The notes: a model not told the origin generated them from the sequence alone. DNA of 64,000 bases from Streptomyces avermitilis MA-4680 = NBRC 14893 (GCF_000009765.2 NC_003155.5:5394001-5458000); one strand, 5' to 3'; numbered from the stretch's first letter, positions 32,881 to 41,955 are shown. Numbers and translations: made by a program.

Positions 32881-33671
32881 AGCGCCCCGCACAGGTGCTG
32901 CTGCTGGTCCTCAGCGGCCTCGGTCTGCTGCACGCCTCGCTCTTCAGCGACCTCTGCCTGCGCTACGTCAAGGAGGGCGTACGCCCCCTGCTGATCGCCT
33001 CCGGCGCGCTGCTCCTCGTCCTGGGCCTGGCGGCAGCGGCGTTCGACGGCAGACGCGCCGACGGCCGACACGCCCGCGACCAGGCACACGAGGGCCTCGA
33101 GCGCGAGCACGAGGGCCACGGGCACGAGTACGGGGGCCACGGGCACGACCACTCCGCCGCGCCCCGCATCGCCTGGCTGCTGTTCCTGCCCGCGCTGAGC
33201 CTGCTCTTCTTCGCGCCGCCCGCCCTCGGCGCGTACACCGCGTCGCGCGCGGGCGACCAGAGCGCGGTGGTGCAGGAGCAGAAGCGCTTCGACCCGCTGC
33301 CCGCGACCTCGCCCCTGCCGATGACCCTCACGGACTTCACCGCCCGGGTGCGGCAGGACCGCGAGCGGAGCATCAAGGGGCGGGACGTCCGTATGACCGG
33401 GTTCGTCACGCCCGGCAGACAGGGCGGCGGCTGGTACCTGACCCGGATCATCTTCACCTGCTGCGCCGCGGACTCGCAGTCCGTCAAGGTCCGCATGTAC
33501 GGCACCGCCGCGCTGCCGGCCAACACCTGGGTGTCCGTCACCGGCACCTGGCACCCCCGGGGAGCGCTGGGCACGAGGTCCGCCGAGGCGGCCCTGGACG
33601 TCCGGCGGACGACCAGGATCTCCCCGCCGGTCAACGCGTACACGGACGATCTTCCGCTCACACCGTCCTGA
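32877..33671 (+). CDS. TIGR03943-type membrane protein with His-rich loop
   Basis: A 264-residue protein from GTG 32877, overlapping the permease by 4 bases. It has two spans (VLLLVLSGLGLLHASLF, LLIASGALLLVLGLAAAAF) and then a His/Glu/Gly-rich loop (EHEGHGHEYGGHGHDHS) suited to metal binding. Another span follows (AWLLFLPALSLLFFAPPALG) and an outer domain with MTGFVTPG and IIFTCCAADSQSV, where paired Cys may bind metal. It works with the adjacent permease. The His-rich loop supports a zinc or similar metal substrate. Confidence 0.92.
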   Translation: MKRPAQVLLLVLSGLGLLHASLFSDLCLRYVKEGVRPLLIASGALLLVLGLAAAAFDGRRADGRHARDQAHEGLEREHEGHGHEYGGHGHDHSAAPRIAWLLFLPALSLLFFAPPALGAYTASRAGDQSAVVQEQKRFDPLPATSPLPMTLTDFTARVRQDRERSIKGRDVRMTGFVTPGRQGGGWYLTRIIFTCCAADSQSVKVRMYGTAALPANTWVSVTGTWHPRGALGTRSAEAALDVRRTTRISPPVNAYTDDLPLTPS

Positions 33672-33738
33672 CCGGCGTCCGGGGCCCGGCGTCCCGCGTC
33701 CGGGGCCCGGCCGGCATCCGGCACGGGAGCCGTGAGGC

Positions 33739-34410
33739 TCAGGCCATCCAGAAGAAGACGGCCGTCATGCGCTTCTCCTCCAGGTCGACGCCCCAGTAAC
33801 CGGTGGCGCTGTGCATCATGTTGGCCGTGTAGAGCAGCAGCCGGTTGTAGCGCTGCGGCACGCGTACGTCCTCGACGAAGGCGTCGGGCGAGACGTACCG
33901 CGTGCCCAGCGCTTCGACCAGATTGGTGTGCGGCGCCGTCACCATGTTCCCGCCGAGGACACCCCCCGGCAGGCTCTGCCGGTAGAAGCTCGTGCCGCAG
34001 TCCTTGGGGACGTTCGGGCTGAGATACAGCACCGCGGCATATCGGCACAGCGCCCGCGAATCCGTGTGCGGGCGTACCTCGCCCTCGTCCCTGCCGACGA
34101 CCTGAACGCAGTTGTGGTTGAGGGTGCCGCCGCCGGGGGCCGCTTCCTGCCAGAGTCTCCGAGCGCCGGTCGCCTTCTTCACCAGCCGCTCCACGCGGGC
34201 GAGTTCGCCCGGTTCGAGGCCGGGCATCGTCCGCAGGCCCGGCCAGCTCTCGGGCTTGTAGGGATGGCCTTCGGTCCATTCGTCCTTGGCGAGACAACGG
34301 GCCCGCACAGCGTCCACGTCCGGCAGGACGTCGTCGATGATCCAGTAGTCGCGCCCCCGGGTGGGTTTGCGATAGGGGAGAACCGGCAGTTGTGGGGGGC
34401 GAGACGGCAT
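33739..34410 (-). CDS. DUF6445-like protein, possible 2-oxoglutarate/Fe(II) oxygenase fold
   Basis: A 223-residue soluble protein. It has NHNCVQVVGRDEGEVRPHTD then SRALCRYAAVLYLSPNVPKD, and later NRLLLYTANMMHSATGYWG. The HTD and the distant His, with Arg-rich strands between, fit the HxD...H iron site of small oxygenases, though the call is by eye. A start at 34461 is possible but would add a poor N-terminus (MTRRGEIACPCG). It neighbours a SRPBCC gene in the opposite direction. Confidence 0.75.
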   Translation of the reverse strand: MPSRPPQLPVLPYRKPTRGRDYWIIDDVLPDVDAVRARCLAKDEWTEGHPYKPESWPGLRTMPGLEPGELARVERLVKKATGARRLWQEAAPGGGTLNHNCVQVVGRDEGEVRPHTDSRALCRYAAVLYLSPNVPKDCGTSFYRQSLPGGVLGGNMVTAPHTNLVEALGTRYVSPDAFVEDVRVPQRYNRLLLYTANMMHSATGYWGVDLEEKRMTAVFFWMA

Positions 34411-34590
34411 GCCGCCGAACTTACGACCGCATGGGCAAGCGATTTCCCCGCGCCTGGTCAATGTTCTGCCTGGTTGGTCAACCGGAGCTCAAAACCGGGC
34501 ACCGCGGCGGTCCCGGCCGGTGGCTGGGGCCGGTCGGGGAGGGAGACTGGAGGCACACCGGCCGGGCCGAAGGCTTTCACGGAGGCTTTG

Positions 34591-35163
34591 ATGCGCGTCA
34601 CCGCACTGCCGTACGTCGATGAGCACACGATGGTCGTGGCGGCGGAGGCCGAGGACGTCTGGCGGGGTCTTGGCGCCACTTTGGACCGGTCCTTCTCGGG
34701 TCCCGGCGCGGCCGGCTACGCGCGGCTCGTCGGATGCGCCGACCGTACGGCGGGCGGGCCGCGGCCGCTCGCGGAGGGCTCGACGCTTCCCGGGTTCCGG
34801 GTGGCCGCCGCCGCTCCGGGGCGGGAGCTGGTACTGATGGGACGGCACCGTTTCTCGTCGTACGCCCTGATCTTCCGTCTCGAAGCGGCCGGTCCCGGCC
34901 GGACGCGGGTGCGTGCCGAGAGCCGGGCCGCGTTTCCCGGCCCGGCGGGCGCCCTCTACCGGTGGCTCGTCATCGCGACGGGCGGACACGTGGCCGGGAT
35001 GCGGCGCCTGCTGTCGGGGGTGCGCCGCCGGTCCGAGCAGGGCGACGGGAGCCTTGGCGGCACCGAAGAGGCAGCCCGCTCCCGAAGGCGGGGCGCGGCC
35101 CGCCGCACCATGGGCACCCATGGGCGGCCGACGCCCATCCGCCCGGAGATCACGGAGCACTGA
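34591..35163 (+). CDS. SRPBCC-fold protein
   Basis: A 190-residue protein with GGAGG six bases before ATG. It has HTMVVAAEAEDVWRGLGATL at the start, then LPGFRVAAAAPGRELVLMGR and HRFSSYALIFRLEAAGPGRT, the alternating strands of START/SRPBCC ligand-binding proteins. The C-terminal ~40 residues are Arg/Gly-rich and disordered. An IS630 element sits 19 bp after its stop, so the native terminator may have been displaced. Confidence 0.8.
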   Translation: MRVTALPYVDEHTMVVAAEAEDVWRGLGATLDRSFSGPGAAGYARLVGCADRTAGGPRPLAEGSTLPGFRVAAAAPGRELVLMGRHRFSSYALIFRLEAAGPGRTRVRAESRAAFPGPAGALYRWLVIATGGHVAGMRRLLSGVRRRSEQGDGSLGGTEEAARSRRRGAARRTMGTHGRPTPIRPEITEH

Positions 35164-35179
35164 TGCCGTGCCCGGCCAC

Positions 35180-36266
35180 CTAGTGAGCTGGTTCGGAGAT
35201 GCGTGAGCAGTAACGGCAGATCCGGTCGAGGATCTGGTCGGCGGTCTTGGTCCACTTGAACGGCCGGGCCTCCTCGTTCCAGACCTTGATCCATTCCTCA
35301 AGCGCGGCCTTGAGGCTGTCCAGCGAGCAGAACACTCCGCGCTCCAGGCAGCGCCGCTCTAATTCGGCGAACCACCGCTCGACCTGATTGATCCACGACG
35401 AGTACGTGGGGGTGAAATGCAGGCGGAACCGGGGATGCGCGAGCAGCCACTTGTGCACCACCGGTGCCTTGTGGGCGGAGAGGTTGTCGCAGATCACGTG
35501 GACCGCCAGGCCGGGCTCGGTCTGGCGGTCGATCTCGTCGAGGAAGTCCCGGAAGTCCACGGCCCGGTGCTGCGCGGACAGCTTCGTGATCACCCTGCCC
35601 GTCGCGGTGTTCAGGGCGGCGAACAGATCGACCGTGCCATGCCGGACGTAGTCGAAGCTGCGCCGCTCGGGCACTCCGGGCAGCATCGGCAGCACCGGTG
35701 CCGTCCGTTCCAGAGCCTGGATCTGCGGCTTCTCGTCCACCGCGAACACCGCAGCGTTGGCCGGCGGGGCGAGGTAGAGGCCGACGACATCACGGATCTT
35801 GTCGATCAGAAGCGGGTCCGGAGAGATCTTGAAGGTCTCGGTCCGCCATGGCTGCAAGCCGAAGGCGTGCCAGATCCGCAGCACGCTCGCCGGGGAGATC
35901 CCCACGGCCCTGGCCAGCTCCCGCTTCGACCAGTGCGTCGCGCCCTTGGGGGTTTCCTCCAGCGCGCGCACCACCACCTCCTCCACCTGGGCATCGGTGA
36001 TGGTGCGCGGCACCCCCGGGCGCGGCTCGTCGGCCAGCCCGTCCAACCGGTCGCGCAGGAATCTCGCCCGCCACTTGGTCACCGTGCCCCGGTTGACGCC
36101 CATCCGCGCGGCCAACCGCGGTGTTACTGCCGCCGTCCGCGCAGGCCAGCACAATCCGTGCCCGTAACGCCAGGCCCTGAGCAGTCGTCCGGCGCCGGGC
36201 CCATCCCTGCAACATCCGCCGCTCGGCATCGGATAACACCAGCGGCGCAAGCCTGCTGTCGCCCAT
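35180..36266 (-). pseudogene. IS630-family transposase, one-base frameshift
   Basis: The N-terminus is in one frame (MGDSRLAPLVLSDAERRMLQ from ATG 36266 to CADGGSNTAV). The rest is in another (AARMGVNRGTVTKWRARFLR, VFAVDEKPQIQALERTAPVL, HVICDNLSAHKAPVV, FTPTYSSWINQVERWFAELE). The DDE catalytic Asp, Asp and Glu are present (VDEKPQ, CDNLSAH, QVERWF). An extra A in the AA at 36115-36116 explains the break. Some IS630 relatives use programmed frameshifting, but no slippery heptamer is apparent, so inactivation or a sequence error is more likely. The stop codon TAG is built from the flanking TA and the next base. Confidence 0.85.
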
Positions 36267-36368
36267 CCCCACAGCAGACCGCAAACCACCAGCCCCGTCA
36301 CCGACCAAGCCCCGATCCGAAACGGAACACGACTCAAGTGGCGACGGCAGAACTCAAAACCAGCTCAC
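35183..36368 (-). mobile_element. IS630-family insertion sequence with TA target duplication
   Basis: The 1186-bp element has 11-bp perfect terminal inverted repeats (gtgagctggtt at 35183-35193, complement at 36358-36368), flanked on both sides by the dinucleotide TA (35181-35182 and 36369-36370). TA duplication is the signature of IS630/Tc1-mariner transposition. It separates the SRPBCC gene from the HAD gene. The clean ends imply a fairly recent insertion. Confidence 0.9.
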
Positions 36369-36510
36369 TAGACTGAGCCGCTCAGACGCGGGGAAGCCCG
36401 CCGGCCTCGTACGGTCCCGCCGTGGGGGCCGCCGCCAGGTGCACTACGTCGACGCCTACGAACAGCCGACCGCACCCAGCGCTCCCGCAGGCCCCGCACA
36501 GGAACGGAAC

Positions 36511-37380
36511 ATGTCCACTTCTCCCTCCGCCCCCGCCGCACCGCACCCCCACCCGGGCGCGCCCGACATCAGGCTCATAGTCACCGACATGGACGGCACG
36601 CTGCTGGACGGCGCCGGCCGGCTCCCCGCCGCCCTGTGGTCCGTACTGGCCGAACTGCGCAGCCGTGGCGTGCTGTTCAGCCCCGCGAGCGGCCGCCAGT
36701 ACGCCACGCTGGCACGGCAGTTCGCGGACGCGGGTCAGGGCATGGTGTTCATCGCGGAGAACGGCACGTACGTCGTGCGCGACGGCGTGGAGCTCAGTTC
36801 CGATCCGCTGGACAGCGCCGTCGCCGCCCGGGTCGTGGGGGCGACGCGGCAGCTCGTGGCGGACGGCGCGGACGTGGGTGCCGTGGTCTGCGGGAAGAAG
36901 TCGGCGTACGTCGAGCGGACCGATGCGGCGTTCCTCGCCGAGGCGCGCAAGTACTACGCCCTGCTCCGTACCGTCCCGGACGTGACCGCCGTCGAGGACG
37001 AGATCATCAAGGTGGCGGTCTTCGACTTCGGGCCGGCGGAGCGTACGACCGCGCCCGCCCTGAAGCCGTTCGCGGCGACCCACCAGGTCGTCGTCTCCGG
37101 TGAGCACTGGGTCGACATCATGAACCTCACGGCCGACAAGGGCGCGGCGATCCGCCGCCTCCAGCAGGACCTGGGCATCACACCCGCCCAGACGATGGTG
37201 TTCGGCGACTACCTCAACGACCTCGGGATGCTCGACACCGCCGAGTGGTCCTTCGCCATGGCCAACGCCCATCCGGACGTCCTGCGCCGGGCCCGCCACA
37301 TGGCCCCGTCCCACACGGAGAACGGCGTCCTGCGCACGATCACCGACCTGCTGCGCCTGCCGCCGCTCGACGGCCGCTGA
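36511..37380 (+). CDS. Cof-type HAD-IIB hydrolase
   Basis: A 289-residue phosphatase. Motif I is LIVTDMDGTLLDG, motif II is FSPASGR, a conserved Lys lies in GEHWVDIMNLTADKGAAIRR, and motif IV is MVFGDYLNDLGML. The cap between is the large IIB type. It dephosphorylates small phosphorylated metabolites; the substrate cannot be told. ATG 36511 has GGAACGGAAC upstream; an earlier ATG at 36439 is less likely. The IS630 element ends 140 bp upstream, so its promoter may be altered. Confidence 0.92.
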   Translation: MSTSPSAPAAPHPHPGAPDIRLIVTDMDGTLLDGAGRLPAALWSVLAELRSRGVLFSPASGRQYATLARQFADAGQGMVFIAENGTYVVRDGVELSSDPLDSAVAARVVGATRQLVADGADVGAVVCGKKSAYVERTDAAFLAEARKYYALLRTVPDVTAVEDEIIKVAVFDFGPAERTTAPALKPFAATHQVVVSGEHWVDIMNLTADKGAAIRRLQQDLGITPAQTMVFGDYLNDLGMLDTAEWSFAMANAHPDVLRRARHMAPSHTENGVLRTITDLLRLPPLDGR

Positions 37381-37390
37381 TGTGACGAGC

Positions 37391-37419
37391 GCGGCCCTGC
37401 CCCACCGGGGCAGGGCCGC
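37391..37419 (+). terminator. Terminator of the HAD gene
   Basis: gcggccctgcccc / ggggcagggccgc form a perfect 13-bp stem with a 3-base loop, 10 bp after the stop. It may also serve the convergent gene ending at 37462. Confidence 0.8.
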
Positions 37420-37461
37420 GCTTCGTTTCCTTCTGTCCGCCACCGGTCCGGCGGCGCGGGC

Positions 37462-37839
37462 TCACTGGTCCGAGTAGCCGATGTCCCCGATGGTCCAGGC
37501 GCTCACGTCCGCCAGGGCGACGCGGTACATGCCGCCGGTGTCGGGGATGCCGAAGCTCCCCTGGAGGATCCGTGCGACGTGGAAGTGGAGGTGCGTGGGC
37601 CGGGCACCGCTCCGCGGCGGTTCACCGCCTCTGCCGGACGCGGTGAACACGGCGGAGAAGAACCCGAGCTTCTCGGAGTCCCGCAGCACTTCCGCCACGC
37701 GCTCTTTCCACATGGTCTCGGGGGCCAGCCGTCCGGTGATGACGGCTCCGGGGACCACCACGGTGAGGGACATCTGACTGCTTTGCTCCGACTCGACCAG
37801 GGCGGCGATGTCGACGAGCAGATCATCAGGGTGCGACAT
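37462..37839 (-). CDS. Hypothetical protein, possibly GvpU-like
   Basis: A 125-residue soluble protein. The segment PDDLLVDIAALVESEQSSQM followed by SLTVVVPGAVITGRLAPETM resembles the N-terminal half of gas-vesicle accessory protein GvpU (a short strand pair with G-x-L/I). The C-terminus has THLHFHVARILQGSFGIPDT. No other gas-vesicle gene is in the window. The resemblance is weak and the gene is best treated as of unknown function. Confidence 0.7.
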   Translation of the reverse strand: MSHPDDLLVDIAALVESEQSSQMSLTVVVPGAVITGRLAPETMWKERVAEVLRDSEKLGFFSAVFTASGRGGEPPRSGARPTHLHFHVARILQGSFGIPDTGGMYRVALADVSAWTIGDIGYSDQ

Positions 37840-37915
37840 GGATCAGGAGCCTACCGCCAGCGGCGTGGCGGTGGGCATCCGGAACCTCCCGTGGCGGGTC
37901 CGGGCGTGACGTCGT

Positions 37916-39448
37916 TCAGCGGCTGCTTCGCCCCTTGGCGGAGGAGGAAGAGGGGGCGGAGGAGCGGCGGCGGGCCTGGGCGGGGCGGCCACGGCGTCCA
38001 CGGCTGGAGGATCCCGAGCGCTCGGGGCGTTCGGCGGGCGGGGGCGTCAGGGTGACGGGCACGCCCGAGGGCGCCTGGGCCCCGGTGATGCGGCTCAGCT
38101 CGGCCTCGCCCGAGCGGACCTGGGTGGTCTGCGGGGTGATGCCGGCGTCGGCCATCAGGCGGGTCATCTCGCGGCGCTGGTGGGGCAGGACCAGGGTGAC
38201 GACGGTGCCGGACTCGCCGGCGCGGGCGGTACGGCCGCCGCGGTGCAGGTAGTCCTTGTGGTCGCTCGGCGGGTCGACGTTGACGACGAGGTCGAGGTTG
38301 TCGACGTGGATGCCGCGGGCGGCGACGTTGGTGGCCACCAGGACCGTGACGTGGCCGTCCTTGAACTGGGCGAGGGTCCGGGTGCGCTGCGACTGGGACT
38401 TGCCGCCGTGCAGGGCCGAGGCGCGGACACCGACGGACAGCAGGTTCTTGGTCAGCCGGTCCACCGCGTGCTTGGTGTCCAGGAACATGATCACTCGTCC
38501 GTCGCGGGCGGCGATCTCCGTGGTGGTGGCGTGCTTGTCGGTGTCGTGCACGTGCAGCAGGTGGTGCTCCATCGTGGTGACGGCGCCCGCGGACGGGTCG
38601 ACCGAGTGGACCACGGGGTCGTGCAGGTAGCGGCGGACCAGGAGGTCGACGTTGCGGTCCAGGGTGGCCGAGAACAGCATCCGCTGGCCGTCGGGGCGCA
38701 CCTGGTCGAGCAGGGCGGTCACCTGCGGCATGAAGCCCATGTCGGCCATCTGGTCGGCTTCGTCCAGGACGGTGATGGCGACGCGGTCCAGCCGGCAGTC
38801 GTCCCGGTCGATGAGGTCCTTGAGCCGTCCGGGTGTCGCGACGACGACCTCGGCCCCACCGCGCAGGGCGCTCGCCTGGCGGCCGATCGACAGCCCGCCG
38901 ACCACCGTGGTGAGCCGCAGGCGCAGCGCGCGGGCGTAGGGGGTGAGCGCGTCGGTGACCTGCTGGGCCAGTTCGCGGGTGGGTACGAGGACGAGTCCCA
39001 GCGGCTGCCGGGGCTCGGCCCGCTGTCCGTCCAGGCGGGCGAGCAGGGCGAGCCCGAAGGCGAGGGTCTTGCCCGAGCCCGTGCGCCCGCGGCCCAGGAC
39101 GTCCCGGCCGGCCAGCGAGTTCGGCAGCGTCGCGGCCTGGATCGGGAACGGCTCGGTCACGCCTTCGGCGCCGAGCGCGGTCAGCAGGCGCTCGGGCATG
39201 TCGAGAGCGGCGAACGCCTCGACCGCCGGCAGGGCCGGGGTGAGGGTGACCGGCAGTGCGAATTCCCCGCCGGTCGCGGCGGGACGGCCTCCGCGGCCGT
39301 TCCGTCCGGACTTGGCCGAGCGGGAGGGGGCGCCTTGGCGGCCACCCGTTCCCTGCGAGCGGAAGCGGTTGCCCCGGGCGGAGCCGCCGGAGCCCGCGTC
39401 CGTACGGGAGCGGCCGGAGCCATTGTTCGTGCGAGCTGTGCGGTTCAT
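37916..39448 (-). CDS. DEAD-box RNA helicase (RhlE/DeaD-like)
   Basis: A 510-residue protein. The Arg/Gly/Ser-rich N-terminus (~60 residues) is followed by the full helicase core: Q-motif EPFPIQ, GRTGSGKT, PTRELAQQ, VATPGRL, VLDEADQM, LFSATL, HGGKSQSQR, VATNVAARGIHV and HRGGRTARAG. The C-terminus is Ser/Arg-rich (RSGSSSRGRRGRPAQARR), typical of RNA-binding tails. It unwinds RNA structure, often in cold adaptation and ribosome assembly. It is transcribed in the same direction as the cold-shock gene 390 bp upstream. ATG 39448 has GGAAGG before it. Confidence 0.96.
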   Translation of the reverse strand: MNRTARTNNGSGRSRTDAGSGGSARGNRFRSQGTGGRQGAPSRSAKSGRNGRGGRPAATGGEFALPVTLTPALPAVEAFAALDMPERLLTALGAEGVTEPFPIQAATLPNSLAGRDVLGRGRTGSGKTLAFGLALLARLDGQRAEPRQPLGLVLVPTRELAQQVTDALTPYARALRLRLTTVVGGLSIGRQASALRGGAEVVVATPGRLKDLIDRDDCRLDRVAITVLDEADQMADMGFMPQVTALLDQVRPDGQRMLFSATLDRNVDLLVRRYLHDPVVHSVDPSAGAVTTMEHHLLHVHDTDKHATTTEIAARDGRVIMFLDTKHAVDRLTKNLLSVGVRASALHGGKSQSQRTRTLAQFKDGHVTVLVATNVAARGIHVDNLDLVVNVDPPSDHKDYLHRGGRTARAGESGTVVTLVLPHQRREMTRLMADAGITPQTTQVRSGEAELSRITGAQAPSGVPVTLTPPPAERPERSGSSSRGRRGRPAQARRRSSAPSSSSAKGRSSR

Positions 39449-39839
39449 GCGGAACCTTCCTCGATGCGGCACGTATCGAGGAATTCCGTCCAGCGGCGAA
39501 AGGCCGCATGAGGATTCGCAAGACTGAGCCGAAGTAAAAAAGCGAAACTGATCCGGGCCGGGAGTGGTGGTCCGGTTCGCCATGACAGGAGCGCCGCGCT
39601 GCGCGTTGATCAAAGAGCGGCGGGCGGTTGTTCGGGCGCGAGGGGCGGGGCGGGATTCCGTCCGGCCGGGGATGTGGTGCGGTCCGGCCGTCGGACGAGC
39701 AGTCGAGCTTGTCGTTCGCTCACTGCCCGCGCAGCCGGCCCGGACTCACTCGGGGTGAGTCGACGGCGCGCGGAAAAAGCAATGAGCCGGGGCTCGCACC
39801 CCAAGAGTGCGGGCCCCGGCCATGTAGTACGCGTCAGCG
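39449..39839. other. Long leader between cold-shock and helicase genes
   Basis: There is no gene. It contains the cold-shock terminator at 39786-39820, then a ~340-bp leader for the helicase with local AT-rich stretches (aagtaaaaaagcgaaactg near 39535). Long leaders are common in cold-induced mRNAs. Confidence 0.5.
39786..39820 (-). terminator. Terminator of the cold-shock gene
   Basis: gccggggctcgcac / gtgcgggccccggc form a 14-bp stem with one G-T pair and a 7-base loop, 20 bp after the stop. Confidence 0.75.
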
Positions 39840-40043
39840 TCAGGCGGGAACGATGTTCTCGGCCTGCGGGCCCTTCTGGCCCTGCGTGACGTCGAAGTTC
39901 ACCTTCTGGCCCTCCTGAAGCTCGCGGAAGCCGGAGGTGGCGATGTTCGAGTAGTGGGCGAACACGTCAGCGCCGCCACCGTCCTGCTCGATGAAGCCAA
40001 AACCCTTTTCCGCGTTGAACCACTTCACGGTGCCAGATGCCAT
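39840..40043 (-). CDS. Cold-shock protein (CspA family)
   Basis: A 67-residue OB-fold protein: [20 protein letters not shown] with RNP1 (KGFGFI) and RNP2-like DVFAHYSNI. It matches the usual family length. It binds single-stranded RNA and melts structure. Its ribosome-binding site is AAGGGAGATTCAAT. The 5' leader (40044 upward) has three ccggaaag repeats and a U-tailed hairpin. A DEAD-box helicase lies downstream in the same direction, a functional partnering often seen in cold response. Confidence 0.98.
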   Translation of the reverse strand: MASGTVKWFNAEKGFGFIEQDGGGADVFAHYSNIATSGFRELQEGQKVNFDVTQGQKGPQAENIVPA

Positions 40044-40143
40044 ATTGAATCTCCCTTAGGGGCAGTGCCCGGAGTCCGCACCTTGCAGACCCGGAGTCGC
40101 CGCGATGATTACGCCCGGAAAGCTTCCGGAAAGATCCGGAAAC

Positions 40144-40180
40144 AAAAAGAGTGCCCGTCGACGAAGGTCGGAGAGCACTC
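40144..40180 (-). terminator. Hairpin with U-tract in the leader of the cold-shock gene
   Basis: On the minus strand GAGTGC...GCACTC (40180-40149) with an inner CGAC-CTTC-GTCG stem is followed by TTTTT (40148-40144). It is either the terminator of the MerR-like gene (stop at 40404) or an attenuator in the cold-shock leader. Between it and the cold-shock ATG the unit ccggaaag occurs three times (~40110-40141). Confidence 0.55.
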
Positions 40181-40403
40181 AAAGTCTCTGGTAACCAAAA
40201 CTGCAACTGTTATCACGGTAGCACAGGTCGAGGTGGCGGCTCCGGGTGTCTGTGGGGTGTCTGGGTGCTCCGATCCGCCCGGTGCCTGGAATCTCACGGC
40301 GCACCGCATGCATTTCTTCAGTAGCCGCACTAGATATCTGGCCCCGGCGGGCGCACGCCATCCCAGGCGCGGGTGGGTGCGATCGCCGCTCGTGCCGTGT
40401 CGT

Positions 40404-40748
40404 TCAGGAGCTTTCGTCCGCGGTGGGCTGGTCGCTGCTTCGGCGCATTTCCTCGTTCAGGCGCAGGGCGTCTTCGAGCTGGTCCTCGAGGATGATGATG
40501 CGGCAGGCGGCCTCGACCGGGGTGCCCTGGTCGACGAGTTCGCGGGCGCGGGCGGCGATGCGCAGCTGGTAGCGGGAGTAGCGGCGGTGGCCGCCTTCCG
40601 AACGCAGCGGAGTGATGAGCCTGGCATCGCCGAGGGCGCGGAGGAAGGCGGGGGTGGTGCCGAGGATGGCGGCGGCCCGCCCCATGGTGTAGGCGGGGTA
40701 GTCGTCGTCGTCGAGGCTGTCGACGACGGGAGAGTTCTCAGCGGGCAT
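40404..40748 (-). CDS. MerR-type helix-turn-helix regulator
   Basis: A 114-residue protein. Its winged helix reads [40 protein letters not shown], as in MerR proteins. The short C-terminal helix ([20 protein letters not shown]) would dimerise. There is no effector domain. ATG 40748 has GAAGG upstream; the start at 40772 is weaker. It is close to the cold-shock gene on the same strand, a pairing common in Streptomyces. Confidence 0.93.
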   Translation of the reverse strand: MPAENSPVVDSLDDDDYPAYTMGRAAAILGTTPAFLRALGDARLITPLRSEGGHRRYSRYQLRIAARARELVDQGTPVEAACRIIILEDQLEDALRLNEEMRRSSDQPTADESS

Positions 40749-41559
40749 AGCACCTTCGTTTCGGGGACGCATCGAGGGGCCCGGGTACGCTTTGGCACCC
40801 GGGCCCCGAAGGGTTCAACACCATCTACCGGCCTGTCACAGCGCCGGCCTTCTGTTTCCGCAACGACGCCCGAAGGGGCGGGGATGCGGGGATCGCGAAT
40901 GCGTGACCGGGGACCACCTTCCGTTCTGGGGCCTGCGGTACCCGGGTGGACACTGCCTCACCCGGGCGATCCTGATGGCGTTCGCTCCTATCTTCCGGGG
41001 CAATCTGGCGTTCTGTGCGCGGCCGCCGGGGCCGCGTTCTGCTGGACCTGCACGCGGGGCAGTTCGTGTCTGCCCCGCCCACTCGATGTCTGGCTACAGC
41101 AGAAACCCTAACGCCATCGAGATCCAATGTCTACTCTCGCCATGGCAGATTTTGCGCAGGCCTGGAAGGAGGAATCCTCCACGGCCTGACCTCGTCCGCT
41201 CAGCGTTCGTTGTGCGTGGTGCGGCTCCGGCGACGGCGCGCCGGGAAGCGGCCGCGGCCTCCGTCGCGATGGTCGTGCCGCTCGCCGGCGCCCGCCGTCC
41301 CGGGCTGGTCCTGCCGTGCGGCCGCTGGGGCCGTGCCGTGACCGTCCCGGCGGTCGGGCAGGAGGCTGCTGTAGGTGCGCACGGCGATCCTTTCGGCGTG
41401 CTGGGCGTTGAGTCGGTCGATCGCGCCGGAACGGCTGTTACGGGCGCAGGAGTACGGTGAGGGCTACCGAGGGCATGTCGTATGCCGGCTTCCGCGCCGG
41501 TCTCGTCCTCAGTCGCGCAGCAGACACGGGCCGCTCCGGTCCGGGGCAGGTTCCGCCCT
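40749..41559. other. 811-bp intergenic region
   Basis: No firm gene is found. A minus-strand 60-codon ORF at 41200-41382 (GTG, AAAGG upstream, begins MRTYSSLLPDRRDGHG) is possible but weak. A small dyad ggagga-a-tcctcc lies near 41166-41178. Part of this area (40990-41160) has lower GC than its surroundings. Confidence 0.4.
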
Positions 41560-41955
41560 ATGACATCCGAAGCCACGTACCGCCCGGACCGTGCCGAGGC
41601 CGACGACCGCCCCGAAGCCCACGACCGTCCCGAGGCCGAAGACCGTTCCCGGACCGAAGACCGTCCCCACGCTGTGGACCGTCCCCAGGGTGTGGACGGG
41701 CAGCCGGACAAGCAGGGCAGGGTGGAGGTCCGGCTCGTCTCCGAGGACCCCGCAGCGGCCCGGCGCGTCGCGGACGCGCTCCGGCTGCTCTTCTCCGGGG
41801 GCGAGCAGCGGAGTTATCCCGCGGGCGTCACGGGGACGGGTGCGCGGCTGCATCTCACGCTCGACGCCTCGCGGGCCGCGGGGCCGCTCCGCTCCTGGCT
41901 CGACAGCAGCAGGCCGCCCGCCGACCGGACGCACCAGGGCGAGACCGCCTCCTGA
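41560..41955 (+). CDS. Hypothetical protein with acidic Asp-Arg-Pro repeats
   Basis: A 131-residue protein. The first ~50 residues are a charged repeat of DRPEA/EDR/VDRP units (DDRPEAHDRPEAEDRSRTED). The C-terminal half is a compact domain (KQGRVEVRLVSEDPAAARRV, GVTGTGARLHLTLDASRAAG). The start is uncertain since no strong ribosome-binding site precedes ATG 41560. The function is unknown. A DUF5994 gene follows 80 bp later. Confidence 0.7.
   Translation: MTSEATYRPDRAEADDRPEAHDRPEAEDRSRTEDRPHAVDRPQGVDGQPDKQGRVEVRLVSEDPAAARRVADALRLLFSGGEQRSYPAGVTGTGARLHLTLDASRAAGPLRSWLDSSRPPADRTHQGETAS

Noticed and set aside
36111-36125. Programmed frameshift in the IS630 transposase
   Set aside because: No slippery A-rich or T-rich heptamer and no obvious downstream structure; a one-base insertion explains it better.
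41094-41711. 205-residue minus-strand ORF with GxSTPWGRS-like repeats
   Set aside because: The repeats are the shadow of the DRPEA-coding repeat on the plus strand.
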